Origin: Owenia fusiformis
Taxonomy: Eukaryota > Annelida > Polychaeta > Sabellida > Oweniidae
Length of the DNA stretch: 25,000 bases
Direction: 5' to 3'
NCBI GenBank assembly: GCA_903813345.2
Contig: CAIIXF020000285.1
Span: forward strand, 1 to 25,000
Shown: in pieces, positions 7,497-15,436 of the stretch
Layout: every line of letters begins with the position of its first letter
Position numbering within the stretch: position 1 is the stretch's first letter
Program-made: the position numbers and the translations under genes
Notes under the pieces: model-generated
Told to the model about the DNA's origin: nothing
The model's input: only the letters and a program-made list of their open reading frames with translations
The model's database searches: none

Positions 7497-10265
7497 TTAC
7501 TCAAGGGGGTCTTGAGTCCTAGGGTGATAGGGAATAAGTCTGTTGTAGGATACAACACTCGACTTATTTCCTTTAAGGTGCTTGATCCTGAGGACATTAT
7601 AGGATATTACTTCAACCACCATATACACCCCAGAATAAAATCGCTTTACCAACTTTTTGCCTTGTGTAGGTTTCAGGGCAGGATGATATAGGAGGACCAA
7701 CGACCCAGGGCTATATTGATGAGTTGATGCACCCACGTCATATTTTCTTTTGTAGTCAGCTGACTTGACATCAATATTTTTGCGTGCTACTTCATGAATT
7801 TTATGGAGCTTGTCTCTTAAATCAGACACAAACTCATCTGTGCTCTGAAAATTTGTTGGTGGATTTAAGAGATCATAGTTCCCGTATTTTAAATCACAGG
7901 GCAGATATACCTGACTACCAAACATGATCTCATTTGGGGAATAACCTGTAGTTGAATGCACTGTGTTCCTGTATATCAACATGGCTAAAGGCAACATATC
8001 ATCCCAATCCTGAGGACAGTCCCATGCTAGGGCCTTAAGAAGATTCTGGACACTTAAATTTAGTCTCTCTGTCCCGCCATTACCAATACTGTGAAATGCG
8101 GTTGACTTTGTATGTTCAATGGACAATAATTTACACATGTCCTCAAACAATGTTGACAAGAATTGGGCTCCCTGGTCAGAGTGAATCTTGAAACTTACTC
8201 CTACTATGGATATCCAATCTCGAAGCAGGGCCTGTGCACATTTTCTAGCTGTTATTATTTTTAAAGGTGTACATGTAGCCCATTTGGAAAATGCGTCAAT
8301 GACTGTTAAGATATATTTATTACCCTTTTTAGATGTGGGTAAAGGGCCTATTAAGTCCAAAGAGACCCTGTCAAGCCGAGATCCAATATTGAATAATTTC
8401 ATTTTGGCCTTTTTCTTTTTCATTGGGCCTTTTCTAACCTGGCAGGGACCACATGTCTTGACAAATAGGGCTAGGTCTTTGTCATATTCAGACCAATAAT
8501 ACCTTTGTTTTAATAAGTCCAAAGCTTTTTCAACCCCTATGTGACCCCCGGTGTTAGACTCGTGTATTTGAGACAAAATGTCATGTCGCAGTGCCCTAGG
8601 AACCACCAGTTGCCATTTATGAGTGTCCCTTTTGTGATCAATGAATTTTCTATATAGCACACCCTGAAATAGTTTGAGATTTTTAAAGCGGGCATGATAT
8701 ATCTTTGTTTCAGGAGATAAACTGGAGATATCTTCCCAACTTGGTTTGTTACCCGATTCCAACCAGGACAGGACAGGGGCAATATCAATATCTTTACTTT
8801 GAGCCTCCCTCCAGTCATCAGATGTCATAGGTTGGGGCCAATTGATAACTGGGACATCTGGATCAATGGATTTTGATTCATTTTCACATTGTGATTGTTC
8901 TTGTAACTTTTCTTGATTTTCATTTTTAGCTTGGGATCTTGTCAACACCCTAAATATTTGTTCATTTTCTAATTTACGTTTTTGTTCATTGGCTTCCCTT
9001 CGATCACAGTAAGGACAAATTTTGCAAGGACGACTAGCAGGGAGTCTAGAGAACCCATCAGCATTCCCATGATCTTTACCTGGGCGATACTTGATTTCAA
9101 AGTTGTAATTTGCCAGAAATGAACACCACCTAGCTAATTGGTCAGTCATGAACTTAAAAGTTTTGAGATATCGCAAGGCATTATGATCAACTCTGACAGT
9201 AAACTTTTGACCACTCAGATAATTATGATAATTCTTGATGGCCAACACAACAGCAAGGAGTTCTTTACGTGTGGTGCAGTACACACGTTGAGACCTGCTG
9301 AGAGAGGAGCTGAAATAGCCAATGACCCTTTCTACCCCATCTTGAACCTGAGAGAGGACAGCTTCAGCCGCAAAATCTGAACAGTCAGTGTCAAGTATGA
9401 ATTCAAGATTAGGGTCAGGATAAGCCAATACTTCTGCAGATGTCATTTTAGACTTGAGTAGCTGAAAACCTTGTTCACAATCATCACTCCATTGAAAAGG
9501 TATATCTTTTTCAGTTAATCTATAAAGGGGCTTTGTGATGTCACTAAACCCTTGGATATGAGTTCTGTAGTAAGCCATTAAACCCAGAAAGCTACGAACT
9601 AATTTAACAGTTGTTGGTCTATCCCATCCTAACATAGCTTTGATTTTTTCTGGATTTGTAGATATCCCATTTTTGTCAATGACGTACCCAAGAAAGCTGA
9701 CTTGTTTGTGACACATGTGACATTTTTTAGGTGACAGTTTAAGATTATGTTTGCGAAATGCTTCAAAGACTTCTCTCAGGTTCTCAAGCAGTTCAGGAAA
9801 TGACTTGGCAAAAACTATGACATCATCGACATAAATTAGTGCCTTTTTCAGGAGTAACCCTCGAAGGACAAATTCCATAACCCTTTGAAAAGTTGAAGGA
9901 CTGTTACACAACCCAAATGGAAGTACATTGAACTCAAATAAAGTACCCTGTGGGTGCCCAGGAGGAATAGCGAATGCAGTTTTTGCTTTATCTTCTGGTA
10001 ATAGAGACAGCTGGTGAAACCCAGATGTCATGTCCAACACACAATAAATTTCTGAACCCCCCAAGGAATCCAAGACATCGGAGATTAAGGGCAGAGGATA
10101 GCTAATTTTTGTAGTGATGTTGTTTAGCAACCGATAATCAATTGCTAGTCTAATTTGATCACTCTGTTTCTTATTTACAACAACAATAGGACTGGACCAT
10201 GCACTTAAACTAGGAACAATGATACCATGATCTAACATTCGGGTAACCTCATCAAATACTTTTTG
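7497..10265 (-). CDS. pol: Element A Pol: reverse transcriptase, RNase H, integrase (Ty3/Gypsy)
   Basis: Intact to its stop codon. Counting from the first in-frame ATG (10238): RT with catalytic Asp 69 and YVDD at 136-139; RNase H with the TDCSDF Asp near 283-286, Glu 325 and Asp 351; a CxxCxxC cluster at 405-411; integrase zinc finger H559-H566-C596-C599; integrase core Asp 628, Asp 688, Glu 724 (35 residues between the last two, DD35E); and a GPY/F-like C-terminal module near RFYSGVYMV. The order RT-RH-IN is that of Ty3/Gypsy elements (Metaviridae) and vertebrate retroviruses. The ATG is not the likely natural start: the frame is open upstream to about 10288 and conserved RT residues begin before the ATG. 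I start it at 10265, where the AAAAAAC slippery site would bring ribosomes from the protease frame. It would copy the RNA genome and insert it into host DNA. Confidence 0.93.
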   Translation of the reverse strand, partial: QKVFDEVTRMLDHGIIVPSLSAWSSPIVVVNKKQSDQIRLAIDYRLLNNITTKISYPLPLISDVLDSLGGSEIYCVLDMTSGFHQLSLLPEDKAKTAFAIPPGHPQGTLFEFNVLPFGLCNSPSTFQRVMEFVLRGLLLKKALIYVDDVIVFAKSFPELLENLREVFEAFRKHNLKLSPKKCHMCHKQVSFLGYVIDKNGISTNPEKIKAMLGWDRPTTVKLVRSFLGLMAYYRTHIQGFSDITKPLYRLTEKDIPFQWSDDCEQGFQLLKSKMTSAEVLAYPDPNLEFILDTDCSDFAAEAVLSQVQDGVERVIGYFSSSLSRSQRVYCTTRKELLAVVLAIKNYHNYLSGQKFTVRVDHNALRYLKTFKFMTDQLARWCSFLANYNFEIKYRPGKDHGNADGFSRLPASRPCKICPYCDRREANEQKRKLENEQIFRVLTRSQAKNENQEKLQEQSQCENESKSIDPDVPVINWPQPMTSDDWREAQSKDIDIAPVLSWLESGNKPSWEDISSLSPETKIYHARFKNLKLFQGVLYRKFIDHKRDTHKWQLVVPRALRHDILSQIHESNTGGHIGVEKALDLLKQRYYWSEYDKDLALFVKTCGPCQVRKGPMKKKKAKMKLFNIGSRLDRVSLDLIGPLPTSKKGNKYILTVIDAFSKWATCTPLKIITARKCAQALLRDWISIVGVSFKIHSDQGAQFLSTLFEDMCKLLSIEHTKSTAFHSIGNGGTERLNLSVQNLLKALAWDCPQDWDDMLPLAMLIYRNTVHSTTGYSPNEIMFGSQVYLPCDLKYGNYDLLNPPTNFQSTDEFVSDLRDKLHKIHEVARKNIDVKSADYKRKYDVGASTHQYSPGSLVLLYHPALKPTQGKKLVKRFYSGVYMVVEVISYNVLRIKHLKGNKSSVVSYNRLIPYHPRTQDPLE

Positions 10266-11968
10266 TTTTTTGGAACATGATTTTGTGTATCAATTACATG
10301 GTGCACACATTCTACATAACCCAGATCTGACCTGTTTCTGGAAAATATATCAGCAAATTCTTGAAGTAGATTCTCCAATAAATTCAATTGTGTAGTGTCA
10401 AGTTCTTTCTTTGCGTCATCTAACATTGGTTTCAAGTGTTCATAAATAGTTTGGTCATTTGAGTCATTGTCAATATCGTCATAATAATCATTCAGCAGAT
10501 CACACTTGTGATCCAATATATCATTTGACTCTGTAGCATTGTCCTTGACATGGAACTCGTTTGTCATATCAAAGTCAAGAGAGGTGGCCAGCCTAGCTCC
10601 ATCCGCCTTTCTTACGAAATGGATACTACAAGTCTCATCATCATTTGTATCATTACACGTGACATATTCATCATCATCGGAATTGTCACTAATTGAATTA
10701 TCATTGCAGATGACATATTCATCACTAATTAAATCGTCAATGCAGTAATCTTCAAACATTTTATCATATTCATCATTATCAAGTTCACTGTCATATAAGC
10801 ATAAAGTACACTCATCAAAACAAGATTCAATACCCACAGTTTCACTGTGCAGTGACATACAATTTATTGACTCGCTATCAATTGTCAACTCATTTGACTG
10901 TTCAATATCATTTTTCAATTTAATATCATATTCTAAATTCACAGACTCATATGTGTATATTGACGCATCAACATCATTTAATTCATTGTCATTTACAGAT
11001 TCAAATTCGCGCATTGACTCTGCATTTTCATCTTGTATATTCAATGCATCATGTTTGTGTATTGTTTCGTCAATTGTCAAGTCATTGTTGTCATCGTCGT
11101 TTGTCATCGGTCCTACATTGGAGACACTACACTTGTCATTCATAACTGTTTGATCAGAACAGTCACCATTTATAATTTTGAAATTTGTAAGGTCACCATA
11201 ACCTGGAGTAGCATGGGCAATTACAGTTCCCTGTTTGAGAATACTAGGTTCCCCCAAGTTTAGAATTTTTACCTTATATGAATTTGTACTTGGGTCATTG
11301 GGTACAACTGATTTAGCTACTAACACATCTTCAGTGAGGGGTGATTCAGAATGTTCTATCAATAACATGCAAGGTTCTTGAGTTACTCTAGACGTTTTTA
11401 CTGGTACAGTGACCTCTGACCATGCCTTCATAAGGAAATCTTCCTGAACACAGACTTGTGCAATATGCATTTCAGGTTTACAAAATATTTGTTCATGGTC
11501 TATTGTCAATATACCATTTGATACGTCTAAAACCCCAGAATTTTGATAGAGGAAATCCATCCCCAAGATCCCTGAATTTTCACAAGAAGCAACAATAAAT
11601 TCTTGTTCAAGTACAAGTGTTGGACTCAATTGGATTGTAGTTGTGAGATTACCCAATGGTTTTAAAACTGACCCATCTGCCATATATAGAATTTGATTAG
11701 ATGGGAGTAATTGATCAACAATATCATCATGCAAACATTTGTACTGTTTAACTGAAAGAAGAGACTTAGATGCACCAGTTTCCAACAAGAAGTCGATTTG
11801 AGTATCCCCCATTTCCACTGGAACTAACAAACCTTTTGGGATATTATATTTTATGTCATGAGAAATTTCATTTAGACCCTCTGCTAAATCCTTGCAGGAA
11901 TTTTGGAGTCTAGATATTGGGCGTTGTGTTTCAGCTGAAGTTAGACTCCTCCCCTCAGCCCTTAGGAG
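10232..11968 (-). CDS. pro: Element A protease frame with long acidic tail
   Basis: An open frame that has no ATG at its beginning; it is reached by a -1 shift from gag at the TTTAAAC site, so I start it at 11968. The aspartic protease region follows within about 200 bases. The active-site motif reads ETGAS (Glu codon at 11780-11782) where retroviral and Gypsy proteases have DTGA/DSGA; the second conserved patch ILGMDFL is present. After the protease comes a region of about 230 residues (roughly 10430-11130) that is extremely rich in Asp, Asn, Glu and Ser with internal near-repeats such as DEYVICND/DEYVTCND. The C-terminal 50 residues belong to the N-terminal part of the RT region and lead into pol. 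The role would be processing of the polyproteins. The Asp-to-Glu change may make this copy inactive, since the catalytic Asp is otherwise near-invariant. Confidence is high for the frame, lower for activity. Confidence 0.85.
   Translation of the reverse strand, partial: LLRAEGRSLTSAETQRPISRLQNSCKDLAEGLNEISHDIKYNIPKGLLVPVEMGDTQIDFLLETGASKSLLSVKQYKCLHDDIVDQLLPSNQILYMADGSVLKPLGNLTTTIQLSPTLVLEQEFIVASCENSGILGMDFLYQNSGVLDVSNGILTIDHEQIFCKPEMHIAQVCVQEDFLMKAWSEVTVPVKTSRVTQEPCMLLIEHSESPLTEDVLVAKSVVPNDPSTNSYKVKILNLGEPSILKQGTVIAHATPGYGDLTNFKIINGDCSDQTVMNDKCSVSNVGPMTNDDDNNDLTIDETIHKHDALNIQDENAESMREFESVNDNELNDVDASIYTYESVNLEYDIKLKNDIEQSNELTIDSESINCMSLHSETVGIESCFDECTLCLYDSELDNDEYDKMFEDYCIDDLISDEYVICNDNSISDNSDDDEYVTCNDTNDDETCSIHFVRKADGARLATSLDFDMTNEFHVKDNATESNDILDHKCDLLNDYYDDIDNDSNDQTIYEHLKPMLDDAKKELDTTQLNLLENLLQEFADIFSRNRSDLGYVECVHHVIDTQNHVPKNKKYLMRLPEC
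10265..10271 (-). promoter_or_regulatory. -1 ribosomal frameshift site AAAAAAC, pro to pol
   Basis: The heptamer A AAA AAC is in the zero phase of the protease frame (codons CCA AAA AAC). Slipping back one base moves the ribosome directly into the pol frame about 30 bases before the pro stop. It is one of the classical retroviral -1 slippery sequences, used for example in MMTV gag-pro. The phase, the position just before the stop and the continuity of conserved RT sequence on both sides all agree. Confidence 0.82.
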
Positions 11969-12114
11969 TTTAAATGCCCCACATATCTACCTTCCTGTAC
12001 CCCTGGGTAACAATTTATTGCATTAAGACACTCCCTTTGGAAATGACCCAATTTACCGCATTTATGGCACATAGGAGCTGTCCCAAAGGAAACATTCTTA
12101 GGGGGATATTTGAC
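11962..12114 (-). pseudogene. gag: Gag nucleocapsid end with CCHC zinc knuckle, in a displaced frame
   Basis: A frame that differs from the main gag ORF by -1 encodes a CCHC zinc knuckle (first Cys codon 12067-12069, last Cys codon 12028-12030; spacing CX2CX4HX4C) and ends at TAA 11962-11964. It is open only from about 12114 and has no start of its own, so it must be the end of Gag. The main gag frame instead runs on to a different stop at 12015. The switch must occur between 12060 and 12114, and the run of five G on the plus strand at 12101-12105 is the obvious place for a one-base loss. As read, Gag of this copy would lack its nucleic-acid-binding knuckle. Confidence 0.8.
11968..11974 (-). 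promoter_or_regulatory. -1 ribosomal frameshift site TTTAAAC, gag to pro
   Basis: The heptamer T TTA AAC lies in the zero phase of the frame that carries the Gag zinc knuckle (codons CAT TTA AAC), four codons' worth of bases before that frame's TAA (11962-11964). A one-base slip back enters the protease frame, which is closed by TAG (11987-11989) just upstream. UUUAAAC is a well-known -1 slippery sequence (coronaviruses, HTLV pro-pol). Downstream, CTCCT and AGGAG can pair around a 13-base loop, a possible but weak stimulatory hairpin. Confidence 0.8.
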
Positions 12115-13643
12115 CTAGTACCTCCCCCTTGTACTCTGTTAGTTCTAGGAGGTGGGGGACTCTGGTGATTCCAAGAGGGAGTTGAATAACCCCTCCCCAC
12201 TGGGCGTTGCTGATCATATGATTGTCTATTTTGATAGTTTGGCCTTGCTTGTTGATATACAGGGACATTATCAATTTTGTGAAATTTACTTTCAAGATCA
12301 TCAAGTTTTCTCAAAACCTTTTGTAAAGTATCCACCCAGGACTTATCACGGGGTGGGGTTGAAAGTGCCCTGGAAGTTGAGTCATTCGCAGATTCTACTT
12401 GACGAATATTAGACCTATGCAACTTTTCACTTTGCATGACTGCCTCATAATTTAGAGCTTTTGAACAACAATCATCAAGACTACCTGAAGGTTCTTTTCT
12501 CAACTCAACTCTTAATTCCCGAGGTTCAAGCCCATCAATAAAAGCATCAATTGACAGTTGATCCCTTGCCTCATGGGGCAATTGTGGCCATGCTTTGAAG
12601 ACCAAAGATTTGATAGCTGCTGCGAAAGCTGGGAGGGTTTCATCAGTTTGTTTCTTTCTATTTTTAAGTGAACATTTGTGGACACTCAATTGGGTGGGAC
12701 TGAACCTTTCTCTTAACCTAGTGATCAAAGTTGATTTGGATGCACGTTCATCTGGGGACATATTGGCAAGAACAGATAACGCTGCCCCCTTCAAAGCAAT
12801 TGATAATTCCATTAATGCCTCCTCCTCTGACCAGTTATTATATTTCGATACAGTGTCAAAATGTACCGCATATTCGTTCCATTCCTGCTTACCCTCATAA
12901 ACATTAAGACGCTTTGGTTTAAAAGCAGCCTTTTTTATAACAGTACCGACTTGCTTGACTGGTTCAGGGGATGGTGATTTCTCATTATCAACCGATCTGA
13001 TGGAGAAATTAGGGTGGACCCACCTCCCTTGAGATTCAGAAGTTTGTTCAATTTGATCAACCTCCCCCTCTGAATTAGTGTCTGAGTCAGACTCGTGAGT
13101 GGTACGTGACATAAAAGGTGGTGGGGGAAGGGTACGCCTTTTATAAGTGCCTACTTTGACACGCAATTTAGCATTTTGTTGTTTTAGTTCATTTTGCTCA
13201 AGGAACATTAAATGGTTCTGATTTTGCAGTTCTTCAGAGAAAGATTGTTGGTGTTTCAATTTTAATTCTAAATTGTGGAGTCTGGCCTCCATTTGTCTAG
13301 CCATATCTTTATTAGCATTTTCCAATTTCCTTATAATTCTATTTTGATCAGCACACTCAACCATAAGATCAGCTAATTTTTCTTTTTCAATTAAAGCCTG
13401 TCTAGGATCATGAGCCATGGCCATTTGAGCTCCTGATTTATTCTTTGATTTAACAGAATTATCTAATGTGGAATTTAATGCATAATCAGGTGGAGCAGAT
13501 GGGGACCTGGGTGATCTTTCAGTAAGGAATGGCTTTTCATCATCAATTTTAGGGGTACTTTGAAAATCAAGACGGGGTTCTTTGTAATCTGGATTGTCTA
13601 GATTTTTAAGAGACTTAGATAGATCCCTCAATGAAGTGGCCAT
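12015..13643 (-). CDS. gag: Element A Gag (capsid precursor), C-terminus frameshifted
   Basis: A 542-residue ORF with ATG start, first gene after the leader. Features by residue: PSAPPDY at 48-54, an overlapping PSAP and PPxY late-domain motif; a long coiled coil at about 85-165; a proline patch TLPPPPF at 171-177; an acidic Ser-rich linker; then the capsid region at about 245-405, which has the helical pattern of the retrotransposon Gag family (Retrotrans_gag type); a Gln/Pro/Arg-rich basic region follows. Gag would assemble the particle and package the RNA. The CCHC zinc knuckle that should end the protein is present just downstream but in another frame (11962-12114), so the last 30 or so residues of this ORF are probably out of frame. 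The remainder looks intact. Confidence 0.87.
   Translation of the reverse strand: MATSLRDLSKSLKNLDNPDYKEPRLDFQSTPKIDDEKPFLTERSPRSPSAPPDYALNSTLDNSVKSKNKSGAQMAMAHDPRQALIEKEKLADLMVECADQNRIIRKLENANKDMARQMEARLHNLELKLKHQQSFSEELQNQNHLMFLEQNELKQQNAKLRVKVGTYKRRTLPPPPFMSRTTHESDSDTNSEGEVDQIEQTSESQGRWVHPNFSIRSVDNEKSPSPEPVKQVGTVIKKAAFKPKRLNVYEGKQEWNEYAVHFDTVSKYNNWSEEEALMELSIALKGAALSVLANMSPDERASKSTLITRLRERFSPTQLSVHKCSLKNRKKQTDETLPAFAAAIKSLVFKAWPQLPHEARDQLSIDAFIDGLEPRELRVELRKEPSGSLDDCCSKALNYEAVMQSEKLHRSNIRQVESANDSTSRALSTPPRDKSWVDTLQKVLRKLDDLESKFHKIDNVPVYQQARPNYQNRQSYDQQRPVGRGYSTPSWNHQSPPPPRTNRVQGGGTRSNIPLRMFPLGQLLCAINAVNWVISKGSVLMQ
13482..13502 (-). other. Late-domain motif PSAPPDY in Gag
   Basis: Encodes PSAP overlapping PPDY in Gag of Element A. 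PS/TAP recruits TSG101 and PPxY recruits NEDD4-family ubiquitin ligases, both routes into ESCRT-mediated budding. The same overlapped arrangement is known from filovirus VP40. Function here is inferred from the motif alone, but the Pro/Ser-rich, likely disordered setting near the N-terminus fits. Confidence 0.6.
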
Positions 13644-13970
13644 GATTTAAATGAGGCAAAATGAACACCAATGACACATAATTATTATTTTTGTTTGTTT
13701 ATAAAACCCCATCGCGCTTAAAGGTAAACGTGTTAGTGTATACTTACGTAGTGTGTAATATGTCCATTAGTAACTCAACTTGACCGCGGAAAAAATGTTT
13801 TTCTCTCATTTTAATGAAAAAAAAACTTTCTAAACTTTATATCTTTTTGAAAATTTTTTTTAATTTAATGAGCCAAAGTCATAATTACCTTCTGCGGGAC
13901 CTGTTTGGTTAACGGGGAGCCTGGGTTCGAATCCCAGAAGGGCCTCCAGTGTCGTCTATTGTTCACCAAT
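13644..13970 (-). other. Element A leader (5' untranslated region) with candidate primer-binding sites
   Basis: Non-coding sequence between the LTR-like block and gag. It holds an AT-rich stretch at about 13800-13870, a tRNA-like segment at 13888-13948, and a TGGTGAAC string in the element sense (plus strand GTTCACCA, 13961-13968) two bases from the start of the LTR-like block. Either the latter or the tRNA-like CCA at 13946-13948 could be the primer-binding site. Confidence 0.55.
13888..13948 (+). other. tRNA-like 3' segment (candidate primer-binding site of Element A)
   Basis: On the plus strand, 13921-13937 reads as a perfect T-arm: five-base stem CTGGG/CCCAG around loop TTCGAAT, which also makes a good RNA polymerase III B-box. 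It is followed by a seven-base stretch, one base and CCA (13946-13948), the layout of a tRNA 3' end. On the element's sense strand this begins with TGG, as primer-binding sites do. The 5' half of a normal tRNA is missing; instead CCTTCTG (13888-13894) can pair with CAGAAGG (13935-13941). So this is not an intact tRNA gene; it may be an over-long copy of a primer tRNA or a tRNA-derived fragment. Confidence 0.5.
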
Positions 13971-14480
13971 TGTAGTGTTGTCTAACAAGACGCAAGGTTG
14001 TTCTTTAGTTTCTTTATTTGTACTTCACACTTCAGGAGACCAGGACCAGACTGAACTAAACTTAATTCTTCAGCTTACAAGCATGACCAAAGCTTAACAG
14101 GGATATTAGTATGCATTGCGTTGTGATTGGTTAGTTATGAAACAGGAGTTTCCTTATTTGGGCAAAGGGTTTGCACAGCTATATTCTAGCACATTGATTG
14201 GAAGTTATAATAAAGCAAGGGGTTACACAAGAGGTTACACAAGGATTACACAAGACTGAATCAGCAATGGCAAAGGAATGCTATGTATTCTGCTCTGATT
14301 TATGACTAAAGATGCATTAACTAAAGCACTAATGCCAACATATAAAATCAATAATAGTCCAGCAGCTTAATTATAAAAGCATATGACATTAGGTTACATT
14401 AGGTTATATTATTAGCTAACTAAGGCAACAACTGTACTGTAAACTGGAACTACTTTATTCGTTAATTTTCATCGGTGAAG
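13971..14480 (-). repeat. Probable 5' LTR of Element A (outer edge approximate)
   Basis: In the element sense this block ends ...ACACTACA and is followed by AT and then TGGTG, the usual layout of an LTR end and primer-binding site. It contains AATAAA (plus strand TTTATT at 14013-14018), as expected of an R region near the LTR end. The outer boundary cannot be fixed because no second copy is in the window; about 14480 is a guess at a plus-strand CA end. If the tRNA-like segment is the true primer site, the inner edge would be 13950. Confidence 0.4.
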
Positions 14481-15212
14481 CAGGGATTTTACCTAAAAAT
14501 GAGTCCCTATGTTGGCGTAGTGATGTTTAAAAATCGAGACGCAAACTCTATGTTAAATATAGTGTCAAGATGAAGGTTATGTATAGGGGAACGCAGAAAT
14601 ATAGTCATTGTATGGGCTAGTTCGTTCGAAAATGGCGATATGTACCCCAGAACTTGAATTTTGTGATTTTTTTCAATATTTTTCAATGATTTACCATTTT
14701 ATGTGCTGTACATGGGAAGCAAATGCTATACAAATATGATCTATTCTAACATTAAATGATCAGAATATTAACATTATGTTACGCATTTTCTGTTATTTAT
14801 TCAGGAATCTTAATATAGGGTATATAAGCGTCTTTGAGAGATAATTTCTACATCAGTGCGTTGTCGAAATTTAGTAGCCCATTGTAGTATACGTTCGGTT
14901 TTTTATACAGTAATGGCACTCTTGACGCCCCATAGTAACTTACAGATTTGATAGTTTTTGTCTCAAAACTAACGATGAGTCTCAAAGAATGACTTATTTC
15001 ATCTTGTTCTAGGTAAGGAAGACTGTATTAATGGTAAAAAATGATATTTTATTAGTGCTTAATTGAATTCTCATGAAAGTTTGAAACAAAGTGATATCTC
15101 ATATGTGGCGGGTCATTACCGATATCGAGGTCGAGGCAGGGGAAACTAGCAGCCGAAACTAGCAATTCTTATTTTCCCGCAATTCCCGGGATGGCAGACT
15201 TGCAAGGTATAA
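14481..15212. other. Non-coding stretch between Element A and the LINE
   Basis: No open frame of interest. It may include more of the LTR of Element A or host flank. A 10-base direct repeat (GAAACTAGCA) occurs twice around 15145-15165. Nothing else that I can support. Confidence 0.4.
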
Positions 15213-15436
15213 ATATTTCTATTTCTATTTATTTAAGATGCAACAGGCATATTTGCCCACAATGCAAATTTCAATACATACATTTATATAAAATATTAAT
15301 ATTAAATTATCTATTAGTGTAAAAAGTTACTAAAATAGTTAATGTTAATGTAAAATGCATTAGTTGACTAGAGCTAATGGTAAAATAAGTTTGCTAAAAA
15401 ATGTCCTTTTATATACATGAACTGACCTGCAGTTAT

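Larger units (their letters stand above)
705..14480 (-). mobile_element. Element A: env-bearing Ty3/Gypsy retrovirus-like element
   Basis: Grouped by strand, order and family: LTR-like block, leader, gag, pro, pol, a small membrane ORF, then an unknown broken ORF and an env-like glycoprotein. The gag-pro-pol part (7497-13643) is certainly one element. The link to env across 4.8 kb, which includes a 0.88-kb MITE, rests on strand and on the fact that Gypsy elements that carry env place it downstream of pol. No 3' LTR is visible. It is not autonomous as read, given the Gag frame break and the Glu in the protease active site. Confidence 0.7.

Noticed and set aside
12060-12114. Third programmed -1 frameshift inside gag
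   Set aside because: The C run in the element sense does not form an X XXY YYZ heptamer in the gag phase; a one-base loss is simpler.
13888-13948. Functional tRNA gene
   Set aside because: The T-arm and CCA are convincing, but no 5' acceptor strand, D-arm or proper anticodon arm can be built; encoded CCA is also atypical of a eukaryotic tRNA gene.
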